From assembly GCA_947176065.1 (NCBI GenBank), contig CAMWPB010000038.1, positions 1 through 47,338 on the forward strand: a stretch of DNA of 47,338 nucleotides, read 5' to 3'. Source of the DNA: an uncultured Lachnospiraceae bacterium. Its GTDB lineage: Bacteria > Bacillota > Clostridia > Lachnospirales > Lachnospiraceae. The position numbers were made by a program, and so were the translations under genes. The number at the start of each line of letters is the position of its first letter. Position 1 is the first letter of the stretch. The notes beneath the pieces are model-generated. The model worked only from the letters and a program-made list of their open reading frames with translations, had not been told where the DNA came from and searched no databases. Shown here in pieces: positions 35,543 through 43,024 of the stretch.

Positions 35543-36268
35543 ATGACGAACTACGATAAGAAGTATGATGCGAACGACAAGTATTCCCTTCGGGGGCGCG
35601 TGTTCCAGAGGCTGCGGGAAGACATCCTGAGCGGCAAGTACAAGGAGCACGAGGAATTAAAGGAAGTGGCGATCGGTGAGGAACTCGGTGTGAGCCGCAC
35701 CCCGGTCAGAGAGGCGTTCAGACAGCTCGAGCTGGAGGGGCTGATCCGGATTGTCCCCAATAAGGGCGCTTATGTGACGGGAATTACGGCGAAGGATGTG
35801 AAGGATATCTATATGATCCGTTCTCTGCTGGAAGGATTGTGTGCCCGACTTGCTACGGAGAAGATTTCGAAAGAACAGATGGAGGAGATGGAGGAGAATA
35901 TCTATCTGGCGGACTTCCACGAGGATAAGGGGCATTTAGACCAGATCGCGGAGCTGGACAACCGCTTCCACGATATCCTGTATGAAGCCTGTGATTCCAA
36001 GCTTTTGGAGCATACCCTGAAGGACTTCCACCGCTATGTGCTGCGCGTCAGACAGAAGACGCTGGCGACCAATACGAGGGGACGGGCCTCCAACGACGAG
36101 CACAGGCAGATTATGGAGGCCATTAAGTCGGGGGATGCCGGGCTTGCGGAAAAGCTGGCGAATCAGCACATGATTAATGCCTATGACAATATGGTGAAAA
36201 ACGGTTTGAAGGAAATTTACGGCGAAAACGCAGAAGAAAGTGCGAAAGAGAATACGGATACTAAATAG
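35543..36268 (+). CDS. GntR family regulator, FadR-type FCD domain
   Basis: A 241-residue DNA-binding repressor or activator. The N-terminal winged helix (about 15-80) contains LREDILSGKYKEHEELKEVA and the signature GVSRTPVREAFRQLELEGLI. The helical FCD effector domain follows, with IRSLLEGLCARLA near 95 and the histidine-bearing helices DNRFHDILYEACD and NDEHRQIMEAIKSGD that usually bind a metal and a carboxylate. The frame is open to GTG 35462, but ATG 35543 has AGGAAGG close upstream. The next gene is isocitrate dehydrogenase, 64 bp away, so control by a tricarboxylic acid-type ligand is a reasonable guess. A 14-codon reading frame begins at 35460 in the leader. Confidence 0.9.
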   Translation: MTNYDKKYDANDKYSLRGRVFQRLREDILSGKYKEHEELKEVAIGEELGVSRTPVREAFRQLELEGLIRIVPNKGAYVTGITAKDVKDIYMIRSLLEGLCARLATEKISKEQMEEMEENIYLADFHEDKGHLDQIAELDNRFHDILYEACDSKLLEHTLKDFHRYVLRVRQKTLATNTRGRASNDEHRQIMEAIKSGDAGLAEKLANQHMINAYDNMVKNGLKEIYGENAEESAKENTDTK

Positions 36269-36332
36269 TCGTGAAACCAGATAACAGAAAACAGCAGCGC
36301 GGCTTATGCGGCGGGAAAGGTGACAAAGCAAT

Positions 36333-37541
36333 ATGGAAAAAATCAAAATGACAACCCCTCTCGTGGAGATGGACGGGGACGAGATGACAAGAATTATCTG
36401 GAGAATGGTCAAGGACGAGCTGTTACTGCCATATATCGATCTTAAAACGGAGTATTATGACCTGGGGCTGGAGCACCGCAACGAGACTGACGATCAGGTT
36501 ACGATAGACTCTGCGGAGGCCACGAAGAAATACGGGGTGGCGGTTAAGTGTGCGACGATCACTCCCAATGCGGCAAGAATGACGGAGTACAAGCTGAAAG
36601 AAATGTGGAAGAGTCCGAACGGCACGATCCGGGCAGCGCTCGACGGCACTGTGTTCCGTATGCCCATTATTGTGAAGGGAATCGAGCCTTATGTGAAAAA
36701 CTGGGAAAAGCCCATCACATTAGCCAGACATGCTTACGGGGATGTTTACAAAAACACCGAGATCAAGGTGCCGGGCGCCGGAAAAGCGGAACTGGTATTC
36801 ACAGGGGCGGACGGCACGGAAATCAGGGAGACCATCCATGAATTTGACGGCCCGGGTATCTTACAGGGCATACATAATACGGATGAGTCCATCAGAAATT
36901 TTGCAACAACCTGCTTTAACTATGCGTTGGACACGAAGCAGGATTTATGGTTTGCAACGAAAGATACGATTTCCAAGAAGTATGATCATAATTTCAAGGA
37001 TATCTTTCAGGAGATTTATGATGCGGAATACAAGGAGAAGTTCGAGGCGGCCGGCATTGAGTATTTTTATACACTGATCGACGATGCCGTGGCGCGCGTC
37101 ATGAGGGACAAGGGCGGTTTTATCTGGGCATGTAAAAACTATGACGGTGACGTGATGAGTGATATGGTATCTTCCGCTTTTGGCGACCTTGCCATGATGA
37201 CTTCCGTGCTGGTATCACCAAGCGGAGCCTATGAGTATGAGGCGGCTCATGGCACGGTGCAGAGACATTATTATCAGTATTTGAAGGGAGAGAAGACGAC
37301 CACCAACTCTGTGGCAACGATTTTTGCATGGACAGGGGCGCTCAGAAAGCGCGGCGAACTGGATGGCATTTCAGAGCTTGTGGCATTTGCGGATAAGCTG
37401 GAAAAAGCCTCCATCCAGACAATCGAAGAGGGCAAGATGACAAAAGGCTTGTCACTCATTTCCTCCCTGCCGAACGTAACCGTTCTCGACTGCGAGTCCT
37501 TTATTAAGGAAATCAAAAAGACGTTGGAAACATTGTTATAA
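36333..37541 (+). CDS. icd: NADP-dependent isocitrate dehydrogenase
   Basis: Converts isocitrate to 2-oxoglutarate with CO2 release and NADPH formation. The sequence is of the type otherwise found in eukaryotes and some bacteria (402 residues), with [13 protein letters not shown] at the start, the substrate-binding [16 protein letters not shown] near 95-110, metal-binding aspartates in YDGDVMSD, and the nucleotide loop [17 protein letters not shown]. In an anaerobe lacking a full cycle, its role is probably glutamate precursor supply. AAAGGTG precedes ATG 36333. It is the second gene of the gntR transcript and ends at a 10-bp terminator hairpin. Confidence 0.96.
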   Translation: MEKIKMTTPLVEMDGDEMTRIIWRMVKDELLLPYIDLKTEYYDLGLEHRNETDDQVTIDSAEATKKYGVAVKCATITPNAARMTEYKLKEMWKSPNGTIRAALDGTVFRMPIIVKGIEPYVKNWEKPITLARHAYGDVYKNTEIKVPGAGKAELVFTGADGTEIRETIHEFDGPGILQGIHNTDESIRNFATTCFNYALDTKQDLWFATKDTISKKYDHNFKDIFQEIYDAEYKEKFEAAGIEYFYTLIDDAVARVMRDKGGFIWACKNYDGDVMSDMVSSAFGDLAMMTSVLVSPSGAYEYEAAHGTVQRHYYQYLKGEKTTTNSVATIFAWTGALRKRGELDGISELVAFADKLEKASIQTIEEGKMTKGLSLISSLPNVTVLDCESFIKEIKKTLETLL

Positions 37542-37556
37542 AGTATAGATGTAAAT

Positions 37557-37590
37557 GACGGGACGCCGTGCAGCGTCCCGTCCGCTTTAT
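37557..37590. terminator. Terminator between convergent icd and abcF
   Basis: GACGGGACGC pairs perfectly with GCGTCCCGTC around CGTGCA (37557-37582), followed by CGCTTTATTC on the plus strand. It could serve both converging genes; the T-tract is poor on both strands. Confidence 0.7.
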
Positions 37591-39533
37591 TCTTCCAGCG
37601 ACAACTCCTCCCACTTCTCATACAGCGCCGCAAGCTCCTCCTCGTTCCCCTCTTTCTCGCGGTTCAGCTCCTGGAGCTTTGCCACATTCGTACATACATC
37701 GGGAGAGACCATAAGCCCGTCTATCTCTTCGTTGCGCTTTTCCAACGTCTCAATCCGTTCCTCGCATTTTTTCAGATCGTTTTCCCGTCTGCGTTTAGCA
37801 GCCTGCTGTTCCTTCATGGCCTTCCAGTCCTGTTTTGCAGCGGATGGGAGGCCGTCCGTTCTGCTATCGGTGACGGCGGCTTTTCCCGGCTGGGAGGCTG
37901 CAAAGGAGGCGTCGGTTTTGGCAAGCTGTTCTTCCTTTTTCTCTAAATAGTAATCGTAATTTCCCAGATAGTTTGTCAGCGTCCGGCGGTTCAGGTCAAG
38001 AATCCGATGGGCCGTTTTGTTAATAAAATAGCGGTCGTGGGAAACGTATAGCACGGTTCCCGTGTAGGCGCAGAGGGCATCCTCCAAAATTTCCTTGGAC
38101 ATAATGTCCAGATGGTTGGTGGGCTCGTCCAGGATCAGGAAATTGGCCTCGGAGAGCATAAGCTTGGCAAGGGAGAGTCTGCCCCGTTCTCCGCCGCTTA
38201 AGGTTTTAATGGTTTTAAAGACATCCTCCCCTGTAAAGAGGAAGGCCGCCAGTGTATTTCGGATTTCCGTGTTGTTTAAGGTCGGGTAGTCGTCCGAAAT
38301 TTCCTGAAACAGCGTTTTTTCGGGGTGGAGCACATGATGCTCCTGATCGTAGTAGCCGATGGAAACGTTTGTGCCCAGCCGGATGGTTCCGCGGTCAGGA
38401 GGCAGAAGCTCGTTGATGATTTTCAGGATGGTTGTCTTTCCCGTACCGTTGTCGCCGATGACAGCCACGTGCTCGCCCTTTTTCAGATCAAAGGAAAGGT
38501 CTTCAAAGAGAGTGAGGGGGCCGAATGCCTTGGACAGCCCTTCCACCTGCAGCACGTCATTGCCGCTCTGGAATTTCGGCTCCAGCGTCAGGTGCATATC
38601 TGCGCGGATCTCCACGGGTTTATCCAATACTTCTATTTTTTGCAGCATCTTTTCACGGCTCTCCGCGCGTTTGATAGATTTTTCGCGGTTGAAGGACCTA
38701 AGCTTTTCAATCACCGCTTCCTGATGTCTGATTTCCTGCTGCTGCTTCATATAAGCGTGATAGGCGGCGGTGCGGAGCGTTTCCTTTTCGGCGGCGTAGG
38801 AGGAGTAATTGCCGGAAAAAACGGTTGCAGCCGTATTGTCCAGTTCAATAACCTTGTTCGCGATCCTGTCAAGAAAATAGCGGTCATGGGAGACGATAAT
38901 CACCGCGCCTTTATAGTTTAAAAGATAAGTTTCCAGCCAGGCGATGGACTGCAGATCCAGATGGTTGGTGGGCTCGTCCAGAATGATCAGATTCGGCTTG
39001 AGCAGAAGGAGCTTTCCCAGTGCGACTCTTGTTTTCTGGCCGCCGGACAGCGTGGAAACGGATTTGCTAAATTCTTCTTCCGCAAAGCCAAGCCCCTTTA
39101 ACACGCCCACAAGCTCGCTCCTGTAAGCATAGCCGCCCCCGGTTTCGTAAGCGTGGGTCAGGGCGGCATAGCTGTCCATCAGCTTATCCAGAAGGTCTCC
39201 GGATGCGGTTTTCATCTGCAGCTCTATGGTGTGCATCTGCTGTTCCATATCAAGGATTTCCTGTTTGACGCAGAGAAGCTCCTGATAGATGGTATTCTCC
39301 CCGGACACGGCTTCGTGCTGGGAGAGATATCCGACGGTTTTGTCCTTTGAAAAGGTCACAAGCCCTTCGTCTGCGGGCAGTTCGCCCATAATGATGCGCA
39401 GCAGTGTGGTTTTTCCTGCGCCGTTTATGCCTACGATAGCGGCTTTCTCATTATCTTCTATATGAAACGATACATTTTTCAGTACGGGAATCTCGTTAAA
39501 AGATTTATGAATGTTGCTGACGGATAAAATCAT
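37587..39533 (-). CDS. ABC-F family ATPase
   Basis: A 648-residue cytoplasmic protein with two ABC cassettes and no membrane part. ABC-F members act on the ribosome, in translation control or antibiotic protection. Cassette 1 has GINGAGKTT (Lys41), LSGGQKTRVALGKLL and LIILDEPTNHLDL. Cassette 2 has GDNGTGKTT near 360, LSGGERGRLSLAKLM and LILDEPTNHLDI. The linker between them (about 230-330; AYHAYMKQQQEIRHQEAVIE) is basic and helical. The C-terminal 90 residues form a coiled coil (KKCEERIETLEKRNEEIDGL). It resembles Uup/YdiF-type members more than known resistance factors; subfamily needs a tree. AAGGTG lies about eight bases before the start. It is divergent from rex. Confidence 0.93.
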   Translation of the reverse strand: MILSVSNIHKSFNEIPVLKNVSFHIEDNEKAAIVGINGAGKTTLLRIIMGELPADEGLVTFSKDKTVGYLSQHEAVSGENTIYQELLCVKQEILDMEQQMHTIELQMKTASGDLLDKLMDSYAALTHAYETGGGYAYRSELVGVLKGLGFAEEEFSKSVSTLSGGQKTRVALGKLLLLKPNLIILDEPTNHLDLQSIAWLETYLLNYKGAVIIVSHDRYFLDRIANKVIELDNTAATVFSGNYSSYAAEKETLRTAAYHAYMKQQQEIRHQEAVIEKLRSFNREKSIKRAESREKMLQKIEVLDKPVEIRADMHLTLEPKFQSGNDVLQVEGLSKAFGPLTLFEDLSFDLKKGEHVAVIGDNGTGKTTILKIINELLPPDRGTIRLGTNVSIGYYDQEHHVLHPEKTLFQEISDDYPTLNNTEIRNTLAAFLFTGEDVFKTIKTLSGGERGRLSLAKLMLSEANFLILDEPTNHLDIMSKEILEDALCAYTGTVLYVSHDRYFINKTAHRILDLNRRTLTNYLGNYDYYLEKKEEQLAKTDASFAASQPGKAAVTDSRTDGLPSAAKQDWKAMKEQQAAKRRRENDLKKCEERIETLEKRNEEIDGLMVSPDVCTNVAKLQELNREKEGNEEELAALYEKWEELSLEE

Positions 39534-39573
39534 TTTTACTGCACCTTGCCTTTCTTACCTGCATATACTGTTC

Positions 39574-39602
39574 AGTTTACAGACCGGGAGCGTTCATGTC
39601 AA
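39574..39602 (-). promoter_or_regulatory. Promoter for the ABC-F gene
   Basis: On the minus strand, TTGACA (39597-39602) and TAAACT (39574-39579) are 17 bp apart. The leader would be about 34 bases. Its -35 is separated from the rex -35 by 9 bp. Confidence 0.72.
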
Positions 39603-39611
39603 TCTAATCAA

Positions 39612-39629
39612 TTGACAAAAAATTAACAT
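39612..39629. promoter_or_regulatory. Candidate Rex operator
   Basis: TTGACAAAAAATTAACAT agrees at 11 of 14 fixed positions with the clostridial Rex site TTGTTAA-N4-TTAACAA (consensus from memory). It covers the rex -35 and part of the spacer, as expected for NADH-sensitive autorepression. Confidence 0.62.
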
Positions 39630-39640
39630 AAGCGTAAGAT
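39612..39640 (+). promoter_or_regulatory. Promoter for rex
   Basis: TTGACA at 39612-39617 and TAAGAT at 39635-39640 are 17 bp apart, back to back with the abcF promoter. Confidence 0.8.
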
Positions 39641-39669
39641 GAAAGAAGAATTTAACGGAGGATACGGTT

Positions 39670-40350
39670 GTGGAAGAAAAGGAAATTTCACAGGCTGTTG
39701 TTGGCCGTCTGCCAAGATATCTGCGTTATCTGGGAGAGCTTCGGGATGAGGGGATCGAGCGTGTTTCTTCACAGGAACTTTCCGATATCATGCATGTGAC
39801 GGCTTCACAGATCAGACAGGATTTGAATACCTTCGGCGGCTTCGGGCAACAGGGATACGGCTATAATGTGGGCTATCTCTATGACGAGATCGGAAAAATA
39901 CTCGGCCTGAACAGGGAGCACAGACTGATTATCGTGGGCGCCGGGAATTTGGGACAGGCGCTGGTTAACTATACGGATTTTGAACGGCGCGGTTTTCTGT
40001 TTCTTGGCATTTTTGACCATGATCAGAAGGTCTGCGGGAAAAAGATCCGGGGCATTACGGTTCGTCCGATGGAGGAAATGGCGGATTTTATCCGGGAAAA
40101 CCAGATTGATATTGCGGTACTTACCGTACCCAAGAATTCCGCGGCGGAGGTGGCGGAGCTGCTTGCCGCCGACGGGATCAGGGGGATCTGGAATTTTGCG
40201 CATGTGGATCTGCAGCTTCCCAGGCATATTCAGGTGGAAAACGTACATCTGTCGGACAGCCTGATGAAGCTGTCTTATAATCTCGCCTCAAACGGCAGAG
40301 ATGATTTACAATGGGCAGAATCCGGACAGGAAAGCCGGAGTCTGAACTGA
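39670..40350 (+). CDS. rex: Redox-sensing transcriptional repressor Rex
   Basis: A repressor that senses the NADH/NAD+ ratio and usually controls fermentation, hydrogenase and electron-transfer genes. The N-terminal winged helix (about 1-80) has RLPRYLRYLGEL and SSQELSDIMHVTASQIRQDL followed by FGGFGQQGYGY. The Rossmann domain has GAGNLG at 90-95 and FDHD near 116. A domain-swapping C-terminal helix ends near 215. The length of 226 residues is slightly above usual owing to a short polar tail. GTG 39670 is the start, supported by GGAGGA at 39657-39662. A Rex-like operator lies in its own promoter. Targets elsewhere, including the hydrogenase at the window start, have no visible Rex site. Confidence 0.97.
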   Translation: MEEKEISQAVVGRLPRYLRYLGELRDEGIERVSSQELSDIMHVTASQIRQDLNTFGGFGQQGYGYNVGYLYDEIGKILGLNREHRLIIVGAGNLGQALVNYTDFERRGFLFLGIFDHDQKVCGKKIRGITVRPMEEMADFIRENQIDIAVLTVPKNSAAEVAELLAADGIRGIWNFAHVDLQLPRHIQVENVHLSDSLMKLSYNLASNGRDDLQWAESGQESRSLN

Positions 40351-40369
40351 ACAGAAAGGCGTGGTGGTA

Positions 40370-41122
40370 ATGGCCAGATCGGATGAGGTATTTAAAACGG
40401 CGCTGGTGGGGAAGAAGATCCCTATTTTGACGTTGGACAATAAGTGGCACAAGCTCTTTACACAGGCGGAGTTTACCCCGGAGTTAAAGGGGCTGGAAAA
40501 GAACCTGAACGATCTTTTGAAACGGCAGGCGAAGCTGAATACAGAAAGCAAAGAGCTGAAAAAACTGAAAAAAAAGCTGATGGATGAGGTCGTGATTCTG
40601 GCTGACGCGATGGGGGACCATCCCACCAAAAAGCAGGACAAGGAGATGGCGGATCACAAGCGTCTGATAGAAGAGTGTAATGAAAAGATGGACGCTTATG
40701 AGGAGGAGATGGTAGAACTGCCAAGACAGATCAGCCAGCTCAACAACCAGCTTATGCTGATCACGATGGACGTGTGCTACCGTAAGCTGCAGCAGAATAC
40801 GAAGGAGCTTTCGGAGATTGAGGAATGGATCAGCGGCATCCGGCGGGAGCTGAAAAAGAAGGTGGTGCGCAAGCAGGAGAAAGAGGCGGTGATCAACAGG
40901 CTCTATGCATATATGCACGATATTTTCGGCGCAGAGGTGATCGAGCTTTTTGATATGCAGTATGACCCGGAAGAAAAATACCGCAGGAAAGAGACGGCGG
41001 AACAGGCGGCAGGCCAGGAAAAGCAGCCGGAAGGCCCTGAGAAGCAGGCGGAAAAAAAGGAGAAAACGAAACAGGCAGGACAGCCGGAAAAAAGCGTGGA
41101 GCCGGAAGGCGAGAATACATAG
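40370..41122 (+). CDS. Coiled-coil protein of unknown function
   Basis: A 250-residue cytoplasmic protein of no family I recognise. A short globular start (FKTALVGKKIPILTLDNKWH) is followed by helices with coiled-coil heptads at about 40-75, 95-125 and 140-165. The segment IQ-free but charged KMDAYEEEMVELPRQISQLN may pack between them. The last 45 residues are low-complexity Glu/Lys/Gln/Pro. There is no signal, membrane segment or catalytic motif. It starts 19 bp after rex and ends 1 bp before a strong terminator, so it is probably co-transcribed with rex. Its N-terminal sequence LTLDNKWHKLF looks conserved enough to suggest a binding role. Confidence 0.8.
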   Translation: MARSDEVFKTALVGKKIPILTLDNKWHKLFTQAEFTPELKGLEKNLNDLLKRQAKLNTESKELKKLKKKLMDEVVILADAMGDHPTKKQDKEMADHKRLIEECNEKMDAYEEEMVELPRQISQLNNQLMLITMDVCYRKLQQNTKELSEIEEWISGIRRELKKKVVRKQEKEAVINRLYAYMHDIFGAEVIELFDMQYDPEEKYRRKETAEQAAGQEKQPEGPEKQAEKKEKTKQAGQPEKSVEPEGENT

Positions 41123-41152
41123 ACGCCGAAGTCTTAGGGCTTTGGCGTTTTT
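41123..41152 (+). terminator. Strong intrinsic terminator after the coiled-coil gene
   Basis: ACGCCGAAGTC pairs with GGCTTTGGCGT (two G-T pairs) around TTAG, followed by a T-run. The stem begins directly after the TAG stop codon. It ends the rex transcript. Confidence 0.9.
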
Positions 41153-41180
41153 ATCGCGTTTTTACAGGATGTGAATAAAA

Positions 41181-41186
41181 TATAAT
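41181..41186 (+). promoter_or_regulatory. -10 box of probable alr promoter
   Basis: A perfect TATAAT lies 57 bp before the alr start, after a terminator. No convincing -35 is seen; TTTACA at 41161-41166 is too close (14 bp). Confidence 0.42.
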
Positions 41187-41242
41187 GAGCGCATAAGTAA
41201 AACAGGCGGTGCGCTTTTGTGATTGTGTGAGAAGGAGTGCAT

Positions 41243-42424
41243 ATGTTAGAGAAATACGGGAGAGTGTATGCGGCGGTAGACCTTTCGGCGGTAGCGGAAA
41301 ATATGGAGCGGATGAAAGAGGCGCTCTCGCCGCAGACAAGGATGATCGGCGTGATCAAGGCGGACGGCTACGGCCACGGCGCCGTGCCGATCGGCAGGGA
41401 ACTGGAAAAACTTCCCTATGTGTCCGGCTATGCCACAGCCACGGCGGAAGAGGCTCTGATCCTGCGCAAGGCCGGGCTTAAAAAGCCGGTATTGATTTTG
41501 GGATATACGTTTCCTTACTGCTATGAGGAGTTGATTTTACAAAAGATCCGTCCCACTGTTTTCAGAAGGGATATGCTGGAGACGTTAGACGCCTGTGCGG
41601 GAAGGCTGGGGGAGAAGGCCCCCGTGCATGTGAAGGTGGATACGGGGATGTCGCGGATCGGCATCAGGCCGGACGAAGAGGGGCTTGCTTTTATGGAGTG
41701 GGTTTCCGGCCTCAGCCATATTGAGGTGGAAGGAATCTTTACACATTTTGCGAGGGCGGACGAGAGGGACCAGACGGCAGCGCTAGCACAGCTTACGCGG
41801 TTTACGGCCTTTGCCGAAGAGGCACAGCGGCGGATGGGCAGACAGATTCCGCTGAAACACTGTTCCAACAGCGCCGGCATCCTCACACTGCCGCAGGCGA
41901 ACCTTTCACTTGTGCGTGCGGGCATTTCGCTGTATGGTCTGTCGCCTTCTGAGGAGGTGACGAAAGAACTGCTTTCCCTGCGGCCCGTTCTTTCCCTGAA
42001 AAGCCACCTGGTTTACGTGAAGGAAATCGAGGCTGGAACGCCTGTCAGCTATGGGGGCACTTTTGTGGCAAAGGAACGGATGCGGATTGCCACCGTGCCT
42101 GTGGGCTACGGTGACGGGTATCCGAGAAGTTTATCCAATCAGGGCAGCGTGCTGATCCGGGGGAAACGGGCGCCCATTCTGGGAAGGGTATGTATGGACC
42201 AGTTCATGGTGGATGTGTCGGATATCCCCGGCGCGGCGGAAGGGGATGAGGTGACCCTGATCGGTGCGGACGGCGGGAAGGAAATCACCATGGAGGAGCT
42301 GGGAGCGCTTTCGGGCAGATTTAATTATGAATTGGCCTGCGATCTGGGCAGGCGGATTCCGAGGGTTTATCTCAGGGATGGAAAAATTGTCTGCGCGAAG
42401 GATGATTACTGGGAGAGTCTGTAG
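41243..42424 (+). CDS. alr: Alanine racemase
   Basis: Interconverts L- and D-alanine for peptidoglycan synthesis, using pyridoxal phosphate. The PLP lysine is Lys39 in VIKADGYGHG, and the second catalytic base is Tyr270 in SYGGTF. The N-terminal TIM barrel (HVKVDTGMSRIG, then GIFTHFARAD, then KHCSNSAG) and C-terminal beta domain (GRVCMDQFMVD) are complete at 393 residues. ATG 41243 lies five bases after AAGGAG; the GTG at 41237 is part of that site. A MazF gene follows 111 bp downstream, a linkage seen in many Firmicutes, where mazE usually lies between the two. Confidence 0.97.
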   Translation: MLEKYGRVYAAVDLSAVAENMERMKEALSPQTRMIGVIKADGYGHGAVPIGRELEKLPYVSGYATATAEEALILRKAGLKKPVLILGYTFPYCYEELILQKIRPTVFRRDMLETLDACAGRLGEKAPVHVKVDTGMSRIGIRPDEEGLAFMEWVSGLSHIEVEGIFTHFARADERDQTAALAQLTRFTAFAEEAQRRMGRQIPLKHCSNSAGILTLPQANLSLVRAGISLYGLSPSEEVTKELLSLRPVLSLKSHLVYVKEIEAGTPVSYGGTFVAKERMRIATVPVGYGDGYPRSLSNQGSVLIRGKRAPILGRVCMDQFMVDVSDIPGAAEGDEVTLIGADGGKEITMEELGALSGRFNYELACDLGRRIPRVYLRDGKIVCAKDDYWESL

Positions 42425-42535
42425 GAGAACGGGAAAAGTATCATGAACCTGTATACGGCCGAAAAAGACGGCAATACTATTGCTGGTAACAGGAAAACAG
42501 TAAGAGTAGCGAAAAGTCAAAGGAAGTGTAAGGTA

Positions 42536-42877
42536 ATGAGAAGAGGAGATATTTATTATGCGGATCTGCGCCCGGTAGTGGGATCTGAGCAGGGCGGTGT
42601 ACGTCCGGTACTTATCATACAGAATGATGTGGGAAACAGGCACAGTCCCACGGTGATCTGCGCGGCAATCACTTCGAAGATGAACAAGGCAAAGCTCCCC
42701 ACACATATTGAGCTGAGCGCAGGCAAGTACGATATGGTGAAGGATTCCGTGATTCTTTTAGAACAGCTCCGCACCATAGATAAGCAGCGGTTGAAGGACA
42801 GAGTCTGCCATCTGGATTCGGATATCATGAGGGCGGTAAACGAGGGCCTGATGATCAGTTTGGAACTGTGTACATAA
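42536..42877 (+). CDS. MazF/PemK-type mRNA interferase toxin
   Basis: A 113-residue endoribonuclease of the MazF family, which cuts mRNA at short single-stranded sites. Diagnostic stretches are [46 protein letters not shown] and [13 protein letters not shown], with the catalytic Arg and Thr regions in place. The frame is open to ATG 42443, but the extra 31 residues ([20 protein letters not shown]) have no MazF character, so ATG 42536 is preferred, with AAGGA at 42520-42524. No mazE antitoxin gene lies between alr and this gene. An antitoxin may lie elsewhere, or the upstream extension could encode a remnant. Confidence 0.93.
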   Translation: MRRGDIYYADLRPVVGSEQGGVRPVLIIQNDVGNRHSPTVICAAITSKMNKAKLPTHIELSAGKYDMVKDSVILLEQLRTIDKQRLKDRVCHLDSDIMRAVNEGLMISLELCT

Positions 42878-42888
42878 GATGTAGCAGT

Positions 42889-42906
42889 TCAAATCAGGAG
42901 ATTTGA
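42889..42906. other. Short hairpin after mazF
   Basis: TCAAATC pairs with GATTTGA around AGGA. It has no T-run and overlaps the next -35 box, so it is a poor terminator candidate. Confidence 0.45.
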
Positions 42907-42931
42907 CACACAGGATAATAATTGATATGAT
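42903..42931 (+). promoter_or_regulatory. Near-consensus promoter for the CNNM-type gene
   Basis: TTGACA at 42903-42908 and TATGAT at 42926-42931 are 17 bp apart. A start near 42938 gives a leader of about 87 bases. Confidence 0.85.
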
Positions 42932-42936
42932 ATCAA
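42922..42936. promoter_or_regulatory. Palindrome over the -10 box, candidate operator
   Basis: TTGATATGATATCAA is a perfect inverted repeat of 7 bp arms around one G, centred on the -10 box. This is the usual place for a repressor site. The regulator is not known. Confidence 0.55.
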
Positions 42937-43024
42937 GGTCGAAAAGTCATAACCATCACGCTTGCATGAGTGGGAATGATTTTGATATTATTGATTCACT
43001 TAGAGGAGGAGAAAAATAAACACT

